Assembly: GCA_964490015.1 (NCBI GenBank)
Contig: CAZBBA010000005.1
Location: 1-64,000, forward strand
DNA: 64,000 nucleotides
From: Perlabentimonas sp964490015
Lineage (GTDB): Bacteria > Bacteroidota > Bacteroidia > Bacteroidales > Tenuifilaceae
Direction: 5' to 3'
Part shown: positions 58,747 to 64,000 of the stretch, one piece after another
Position numbering within the stretch: the stretch's first letter is position 1
How the letters are laid out: every line of letters begins with the position of its first letter
The notes under the pieces: generated by a model
What the model was told of the DNA's origin: nothing
Databases searched by the model: none
Seen by the model: only the letters and a program-made list of their open reading frames with translations
Translations under genes and position numbers: made by a program

Positions 58747-59940
58747 CTAAAAACTCACTCGCGCAGCAACGCCAAGCACATTTGCCTTATTGCCCTTACT
58801 ATCGGTTATTGCACCGTTCGCATCAACTCCTGTAATCTGAGTAGTGCTGATATTCTGGTACTCGAGCATAAATGCAAACCCATGCTTTATGGGTAACGTA
58901 AGGTTGGTGTAGAATAGGCTATTCTTCTCGATGGCATTAACCGTGTACCGCTCGCTCTTATTCTGATCCATGCCATAACCTAAGGTCAAAGTTAACCAAT
59001 CGGTTAACTTTGATGAGGCATTAAGCCAGAAACCCTGACTTTTCTTGTCGTACTGGGTTACATCGCCGCTAATCGGATTAACTGCAAAAGTGTGATTACC
59101 CCCAACGCTAAACAGGTTGGCATTATTCAGGTTTGTTCCGGTATTGAACTCGCCAACCAGCGTTAAGTACTGATGTATTGGCAAATTCACATCAACGCCA
59201 ATGCCAGTGGTTTTAAACTTGAAGTCGTAGTCTTGTAGGATAATTGTTCCCTTTTCTAAAAACTGTGCGTTAACGTACGAAACTCCAACAGTAAACTTGT
59301 TCATAATTTTTCCGGAAACGCGAGCCTGAATCATGGGGAAACCCGATAGGTTATCCTTACCTAAACCAGTTTCCTCGCGGCTACCTTCTCCAAGCGAAAG
59401 TTGAACCATTGGAAATATATTCTCAACATCCAGCTTATAGCTCAGCTGAAGCTGAGCTCTACGGAAACCATTATTTCCGGCAAACCACATGTTACCGTTT
59501 GTATTATTGGTAGTGGCGTTGTTGGGCGAAAACAGATCCCACTGCTGTCCCATGCGCACCTCGAGTCCGCCCTTTTGAAGCGAGGCATAGCCGAGCCTCA
59601 AACGAGGTTTTGTATTGGCATCGAAGGCATTTCCAAAAAAATCGATTTCGATTACACCACCAACCTTGTACTCCTCGCCCACGATACTTCTTAATCCAAG
59701 GCGGGTGTGTTGGGCTGTAAAGCCAAGTGCGCTCTGCCCATCACCATTGGCAATTTGAGGAGCGCCCAGCGTGGCGGCACCAAACGAGTTTACCCCAGCG
59801 GTGGAGTACACCATATCGCCTTTAATAAAACCATAAAACTTTAGATCGAGTTTCTTATTCTCCTCGGTTTCCTGGGCATTAGCTGCCACAACTCCCATAA
59901 GGAGGGCTAGCATTAAAGAAAAGTATTTCATATTCAACAT
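58747..59940 (-). CDS. Outer-membrane porin-like beta-barrel protein
   Basis: A 397-residue protein with a signal peptide (MKYFSLMLALLMGVVAANAQ; ATG at 59931 or 59940). The body is made of alternating amphipathic strands: LDLKFYGFIKGDMVYSTAG, TRLGLRSIVGEEYKVGGVIE, EVRMGQQWDLFSP. It ends in a C-terminal aromatic (AARVSF) as expected for barrel insertion. It belongs to a DcaP/porin-like family. It may pass small anions or organic acids; specificity is unknown. It lies 53 bp after the mobBA fusion gene on the same strand and could share its transcript. Confidence 0.88.
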   Translation of the reverse strand: MLNMKYFSLMLALLMGVVAANAQETEENKKLDLKFYGFIKGDMVYSTAGVNSFGAATLGAPQIANGDGQSALGFTAQHTRLGLRSIVGEEYKVGGVIEIDFFGNAFDANTKPRLRLGYASLQKGGLEVRMGQQWDLFSPNNATTNNTNGNMWFAGNNGFRRAQLQLSYKLDVENIFPMVQLSLGEGSREETGLGKDNLSGFPMIQARVSGKIMNKFTVGVSYVNAQFLEKGTIILQDYDFKFKTTGIGVDVNLPIHQYLTLVGEFNTGTNLNNANLFSVGGNHTFAVNPISGDVTQYDKKSQGFWLNASSKLTDWLTLTLGYGMDQNKSERYTVNAIEKNSLFYTNLTLPIKHGFAFMLEYQNISTTQITGVDANGAITDSKGNKANVLGVAARVSF

Positions 59941-59993
59941 AGTTAAGTGATATTGATGTTTGTTGTAAAAAAGCGTTTACACACTAAAAAGTG

Positions 59994-61142
59994 TTACCTA
60001 TTACAAAGTTTTTCGTTGGATTTTTTTTTAACATACTGTAGATAATCTTCCTTTACATTGAGGTTTTGATACCATCCCTGATCCAGAAACTCGATATGCT
60101 TTACTTTAGCCTCGTCGAGTAGATGAATGATGCGTCTACCATTGTTACTCAGGATACGCTCAGCATTTGGGAGTATGGTCTTACGATAAACAGCGTAAAG
60201 CGGTTCATGCATATCGCCATCGGCTACAGGGATAACAATATCAAAATCAACTGCAAGATTAATCATATTATGGATTAGGTGGGTATTCATCTCGGGGATA
60301 TCGCAGGCCGTAATAAAATTGATATCCGTTGAGGAGGCCATTAAGCACGAGCAAATGCCCATGAGTGGACCTTTGCCCGGTTCCTTGTCGGGAACTACTC
60401 GTAACCCAGTAAATGCGAAGCGTTCAGGATCGTTGGCGCCAATAAAAATCTCCTCGAAATGGCCATCGAGCTGATCGATAATATGCTGAATTAGTGGCTT
60501 GCCGTTGATGGGCAAAAGGTATTTATCCTCTCCCATCCGCGAACTTTTACCGCCAGCTAGAATAATTGCGGTTGCCTTTTCGCGAAGAATCCACTGGTTG
60601 TTCTTAACCAGAATTCTATCGGGATTAAAATCCCAGCTCATATTACTGAACTCTACTACCTTGTTGGCATACTCAATTACCTCTGCACAGCTCTCCTTTA
60701 CGGTTCTGTCTTCGGCATTTTTGATCACTAGGAATAATCCAGGCTCAAAAACCTTTCGAATGGAGTTTGACTCGCAGATCACCAATGAATCATCGGGAAT
60801 AAACTTTAGCAGAGCCTCGAATCCCTTCTCGAGGCAGTTCTTATCGACCTTTAGGAAAAAAACCTTACTGGCACCCGCCAGTAGCATTCGCGAGGTATCC
60901 TTGCTTGGGTTAAGTTCATGCTCTTCGGTAATCTCAAAATCGCTGCGCAGGGAGGTGCAAACACCGCAGCCTTTTCCACCCCGAGGGCACGACTCGGCCT
61001 CGCTGCGCTCAATAGCCACCACTTTTACACCAATAATATTATGCTTATGGGAATACTGCTGAATTAGCCTACAGGCAAACTCGGTTTTACCTGTGTTACG
61101 ACCTGTTGAACCAACAATCAAAAAATTCGGCTTCCTAAGCAT
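59994..61142 (-). CDS. MobB-MobA-type fusion, molybdenum cofactor nucleotidyltransferase
   Basis: A 382-residue protein with two parts. Residues 1-185 form a P-loop domain (FLIVGSTGRNTGKTEFACRL) of MobB type, with an unusual cysteine cluster CPRGGKGCGVC at about 52-62. Residues 190-375 are MobA-like: AIILAGGKSSRMGEDKYLLP, then PDKEPGKGPLMGICSCL and ITACDIPEMN, the GTP-binding and metal sites. MobA adds GMP to molybdopterin to make the bis-MGD cofactor of formate dehydrogenases and related enzymes; MobB binds GTP. The cysteine cluster could bind a metal or Fe-S centre. It lies near an OFA-family transporter and a NuoEF-like gene, supporting a molybdenum or tungsten formate dehydrogenase. Confidence 0.87.
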   Translation of the reverse strand: MLRKPNFLIVGSTGRNTGKTEFACRLIQQYSHKHNIIGVKVVAIERSEAESCPRGGKGCGVCTSLRSDFEITEEHELNPSKDTSRMLLAGASKVFFLKVDKNCLEKGFEALLKFIPDDSLVICESNSIRKVFEPGLFLVIKNAEDRTVKESCAEVIEYANKVVEFSNMSWDFNPDRILVKNNQWILREKATAIILAGGKSSRMGEDKYLLPINGKPLIQHIIDQLDGHFEEIFIGANDPERFAFTGLRVVPDKEPGKGPLMGICSCLMASSTDINFITACDIPEMNTHLIHNMINLAVDFDIVIPVADGDMHEPLYAVYRKTILPNAERILSNNGRRIIHLLDEAKVKHIEFLDQGWYQNLNVKEDYLQYVKKKSNEKLCNR

Positions 61143-61245
61143 AGAAATTTAATGAAAAATAAACTGTGCCCTGCAAATAGAAACAACTATAAGTGAAAAA
61201 GGATGACCTCAGTACCTTTATGTCAAATAAAATGAGCCCAAAAAG

Positions 61246-61274
61246 GCAAATACCTTCAAATTGAAGGTATTTGC
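61246..61274 (-). terminator. Intrinsic terminator of the transporter gene
   Basis: A near-perfect palindrome with 14 bp arms (61246-61259 and 61261-61274) can form a hairpin. On the minus strand the sequence continues with a run of five T residues. It lies 23 bp after the stop codon of the MFS gene. Confidence 0.8.
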
Positions 61275-61296
61275 AATTGTGAGTTTGTTAAAAATA

Positions 61297-62571
61297 CTAG
61301 CCTTTCCCCTCTGTAATAGACTTATTGCTAAGGGTGAAGGAAACCAACAAGCCCAAGGCCAACATAATAGCACCAACAATAAAAGTTTTTGGAGCTGCGG
61401 TATCGGCATAGTTGTCTTTAATATATGCTGCAATTTGAGGTCCTACAATACCAGCTAACGACCATGCTGTAAGGATTGTTCCGTATACTACAGGCATAAG
61501 TTTGGCATGGAAAATATCCTTAACAAATGATGGCATAGTTCCGAAGCCACCACCGTAGCAAAGTAATACATAACATACCAAAATTCCGAATAGCCAAGGA
61601 TTACCAGTATAAATCATGGCTATAAAAACTAAAACCTGAGAGCCAAGAATCAAGCGGAATGCCTGAATACGACCAATTTTATCGGATAGCCCACCCCAGA
61701 AGAAACGACCAACTCCGTTAAACAACGAGCTAATTCCAATTAGAGTTGCCCCAGCAGCAGCTAGAGCTGCGGTATCCATATCAGGACTTCCAATTTTAAG
61801 TAAATCTTGAAGCATTGGCGACTGTAAGCCAATAAACATAATACCTGCAGCAATATTCATGAAGAAAATAAACCACATTCCAAAAAACTTGGTGCTAAGA
61901 ATGCACGACTTTGCAGTTAAACTATCTTCGTGACCTTGACTAGCAGCAGTTTTTACAGGAGGTGTATACCCTTCGGGCACAAATCCTGCAGGAGGATTCT
62001 TCATAATTAAACCGGCAGGAACACCTATAGCGAGAAGAACAAAACCTGAATAAAGGAAAACTTTCACTATATCGCCACCAGTTAAGTTCATTAAAGCAGG
62101 AGCAATCACTTTAGACATGATAAGAGCACCTAGACCAAAGCCCATAACAACCATACCCGTAACAAACCCTTGCTTATCGGGGAACCACTTTGATGCAGTG
62201 GCAACTGGAGTTACATAGCCCAAACCTAGACCAATACCACCAATTACACCAAAACCAATATAGAAAAGGGGCAGATTGCTAATTGACATGGCAAATGCGC
62301 TAATTAGGTAACCAATTCCATAAAGGAGTGCACCTGCAGTAGCTAACTTTTTGGGGCCATACTTTGGCAAAATCATTCCGCCAACAGCAGCAGAAAGCCC
62401 AAGAAAACAGATTGCAATACTAAAAATCCACATTACCTGTACGTTGCTCCATCCATACTCAGCCATAATAGGCTTTTGGAAAAAACTCCAAGTATACACG
62501 GTTCCCAACGACAGTTGTAAAACAGTGCCCATGATGGCAACTAGCCAACGATTTGTTTTTTTTGCTTCCAT
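61297..62571 (-). CDS. MFS transporter, oxalate/formate antiporter (OFA) family
   Basis: A 424-residue inner-membrane transporter with 12 helices. It starts NRWLVAIMGTVLQLSLGTVYTWSFF, the family's characteristic first helix, and has GIGLGLGYVTPVATASKWFP in helix 4-5 and WGGLSDKIGR after helix 8. OFA members exchange oxalate for formate or carry other monocarboxylates such as pyruvate or lactate. The gene follows the NuoEF-like gene by 25 bp, so the substrate is likely linked to that oxidoreductase; formate is plausible. A strong terminator follows, so mobBA and the porin probably need their own promoter. Confidence 0.92.
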   Translation of the reverse strand: MEAKKTNRWLVAIMGTVLQLSLGTVYTWSFFQKPIMAEYGWSNVQVMWIFSIAICFLGLSAAVGGMILPKYGPKKLATAGALLYGIGYLISAFAMSISNLPLFYIGFGVIGGIGLGLGYVTPVATASKWFPDKQGFVTGMVVMGFGLGALIMSKVIAPALMNLTGGDIVKVFLYSGFVLLAIGVPAGLIMKNPPAGFVPEGYTPPVKTAASQGHEDSLTAKSCILSTKFFGMWFIFFMNIAAGIMFIGLQSPMLQDLLKIGSPDMDTAALAAAGATLIGISSLFNGVGRFFWGGLSDKIGRIQAFRLILGSQVLVFIAMIYTGNPWLFGILVCYVLLCYGGGFGTMPSFVKDIFHAKLMPVVYGTILTAWSLAGIVGPQIAAYIKDNYADTAAPKTFIVGAIMLALGLLVSFTLSNKSITEGKG

Positions 62572-62596
62572 GTTAAGTTTTTGTTTTAGGTTGAAT

Positions 62597-64000
62597 TTAG
62601 TTATTGATTAGCCGTTCGAAATCATTTCTGAACTTATTAATCATCGATTTAATGGGCGTTGCATAGGCTTCTCCCGTTGGACAAAGGGTATTGCCCTTAA
62701 TATTGTCGCAGTACCAAAGCACCTTGTCCAGATCGCCGGGCTCGCCTTTGCCTGCGGCAACCTTGTTAAGTAGGCTTACAATCATTCCCGAACCCATTCG
62801 ACAGGGTGTACACTGCCCGCACGACTCGTGATTGTAAAACTGGATGGTTCGAGCGGCAATTTCGGGAATCTTGAATTCATCGCTTATAACCATCACTCCA
62901 CCCGAACCTAAGTTGGTTCCGTAGTCGAGGGTCGATTCGTAATCCATTTTAAGGCCTGGGCCTTTCTTCAACTCCTCAGCGGTAAGGATTGGCACCGAAA
63001 GCCCACCAATAATAACACCTGTTATGTTGCCCTTGTATCCTCCGGCCATTTCAATTAGCTCGTCGTACGATATTCCCATGGGGCACTCATACACGCCGGG
63101 TTTATTAACAGCACCCGAAACTCCATAAAGTTTAAACCCATAGCCTCCCTCCGAGCCCCATTTCTTAAAGGCATCGGCACCATTCTCAACTATAAATGGA
63201 ACGCTGGCAAGCGTTTCAACATTGTTCACAATGGTAGGACAACCATAAAGACCCTCAACGGCTGGGAAAGGGGGTTTCATGCGGGGTAAACCTCGCTTAC
63301 CTTCTATAGATTCAATAAGAGCAGTTTCCTCGCCACATACGTAAGAACCAGCACCCTGGTGAACAATTATGTTATCTAGTTGTCCGAGTTTACCATCCTT
63401 CTTGGCTTGAGCAATGGCTTCTTCAAGGATTTTTGCTATCCAGCCAAACTCTCCACGGATATATATAAAGGCCAGTTTAGCACCCAGAGCGAAAGCCGAT
63501 ATGGCCATACCCTCTATTAGCAGATGAGGATCGTATGCCAGAATCTGGCGATCCTTAAAAGTTCCTGGTTCGCCCTCATCGGCATTACAAACAAGGTAAA
63601 TGGGCTTTCCCGTGTTTTTTGGCACAAAACCCCACTTAACACCTGTTGGGAAACCTGCACCTCCCCTGCCCCGAAGCTGAGAATTTTTCACCTCAGTAAT
63701 TATATCCTCGGGTTTCATGGTAAGTGCTTTGCCCAAGGTTTTATATCCACCTGTGGATTTGTAAACCTCTATGTCGTTGGCGTTTTTCAACCCCCTATTC
63801 TTCAGCAAAACATTACATTTTGATCCCCAGTTGTACTCTACAGGCAAATCGGGCGTAACACCTTTGCGCAGTGAGTCGATTAGCATATCAACCTTTTCGC
63901 GAGTCATCAGCTCGTAGTACACATCGTTTACCTGAACCACAGGACATGTTCCGCACGAGGCCAAGCACTCAACCTTCGAGAGGGTAAAAAGTCCATCGGC
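62597..64000 (-). CDS. NuoE-NuoF fusion, NADH-binding subunit (partial)
   Basis: The frame is open to the window edge, so the start lies outside. The visible 12 residues before TTG 63964 (ADGLFTLSKVEC), followed by LASCGTCPVVQVNDVYYELM, are the C-terminal part of a NuoE-type [2Fe-2S] domain. The frame continues without stop into a complete NuoF: QLRGRGGAGFPTGVKWGF, the FMN site CNADEGEPGTFKDR, GEETALIESIEG, and the 4Fe-4S motif ESCGQCTPCRMG with NTLCPTGEA near the end. It binds NAD(H), FMN and a 4Fe-4S cluster. It ends without an added ferredoxin domain. Such fusions serve complex I-like, hydrogenase or formate dehydrogenase complexes. The transporter follows 25 bp downstream, which argues against a standard nuo operon. 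Confidence 0.92.
   Translation of the reverse strand, partial: ADGLFTLSKVECLASCGTCPVVQVNDVYYELMTREKVDMLIDSLRKGVTPDLPVEYNWGSKCNVLLKNRGLKNANDIEVYKSTGGYKTLGKALTMKPEDIITEVKNSQLRGRGGAGFPTGVKWGFVPKNTGKPIYLVCNADEGEPGTFKDRQILAYDPHLLIEGMAISAFALGAKLAFIYIRGEFGWIAKILEEAIAQAKKDGKLGQLDNIIVHQGAGSYVCGEETALIESIEGKRGLPRMKPPFPAVEGLYGCPTIVNNVETLASVPFIVENGADAFKKWGSEGGYGFKLYGVSGAVNKPGVYECPMGISYDELIEMAGGYKGNITGVIIGGLSVPILTAEELKKGPGLKMDYESTLDYGTNLGSGGVMVISDEFKIPEIAARTIQFYNHESCGQCTPCRMGSGMIVSLLNKVAAGKGEPGDLDKVLWYCDNIKGNTLCPTGEAYATPIKSMINKFRNDFERLINN

Noticed and set aside
60499..61062. Plus-strand open frame of 187 codons
   Set aside because: It is antisense to the MobB-MobA fusion gene and has no features of its own.

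Overview
The window looks like a chromosomal segment of a Bacteroidota bacterium, probably an anaerobic or facultative member of the Bacteroidales. The genes lack Shine-Dalgarno sequences. Many are preceded by the Bacteroidota -7 box TAnnTTTG, and both tRNA units carry a perfect TTTG-N19-TACTTTTG promoter. The gene families fit too: propeller-type sensor kinases, FISUMP lipoproteins, RibBA, ResB-ResC fusion and RAYT/REP elements. No genus is named because nothing in the sequence decides it.

Layout. 1-2.3 kb: electron-transfer flavoprotein (etfB, etfA) followed by the start of a membrane Fe-S oxidoreductase. 2.5-7 kb: PAS/GAF sensor kinase, an unknown protein and a membrane chemoreceptor. 7.1-19.7 kb: housekeeping genes: secreted HExxH protein, ispE, ROK glucokinase, rsmI, tdk, cdd, a LysM glucosaminidase, and an lptG-like / glycosyltransferase / ribBA / fmt unit. 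20.4-20.6 kb: tRNA-Met(CAT). 20.8-29.9 kb: a propeller histidine kinase, a NarL-type response regulator, two paralogous FISUMP lipoproteins and a secreted caspase-like protease in one direction. 30-36.4 kb: Ntn-hydrolase acylase and four secreted or lipid-anchored unknown proteins. 36.6-40.4 kb: a LytS-type propeller kinase and its LytTR regulator tail to tail. 41-42.4 kb: a REP/RAYT transposase island. 42.5-51.3 kb: Pr6Pr protein, pirin, hybrid kinase, EamA exporter, truA, methyltransferase, transglutaminase-like protein. 51.5-51.9 kb: tRNA-Pro and tRNA-Ser with tRNA fragments. 52-56.7 kb: Fe-alcohol dehydrogenase and a ResB/ResC cytochrome c synthase. 56.9-64 kb: aminopeptidase P, porin, MobB-MobA fusion, OFA-family transporter and a NuoE-NuoF fusion cut by the window edge.

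How the genes work together. The most notable unit is 20.8-29.9 kb. A palindrome ATACTAC-N4-GTAGTAT occurs just upstream of the response-regulator gene and again just upstream of the first lipoprotein gene. Both copies have the 7-2-7 layout used by NarL-family regulators, and both are centred exactly 31.5 bp upstream of a TAnnTTT(G/A) -7 box. This predicts that the regulator activates its own gene and the lipoprotein-caspase operon. At the right end, a NADH-binding NuoEF-like subunit, an oxalate/formate-family transporter, a molybdenum-cofactor nucleotidyltransferase and a porin share a strand, which suggests a formate dehydrogenase module whose catalytic subunit lies beyond the window. Neither inference can be proved from the sequence alone.
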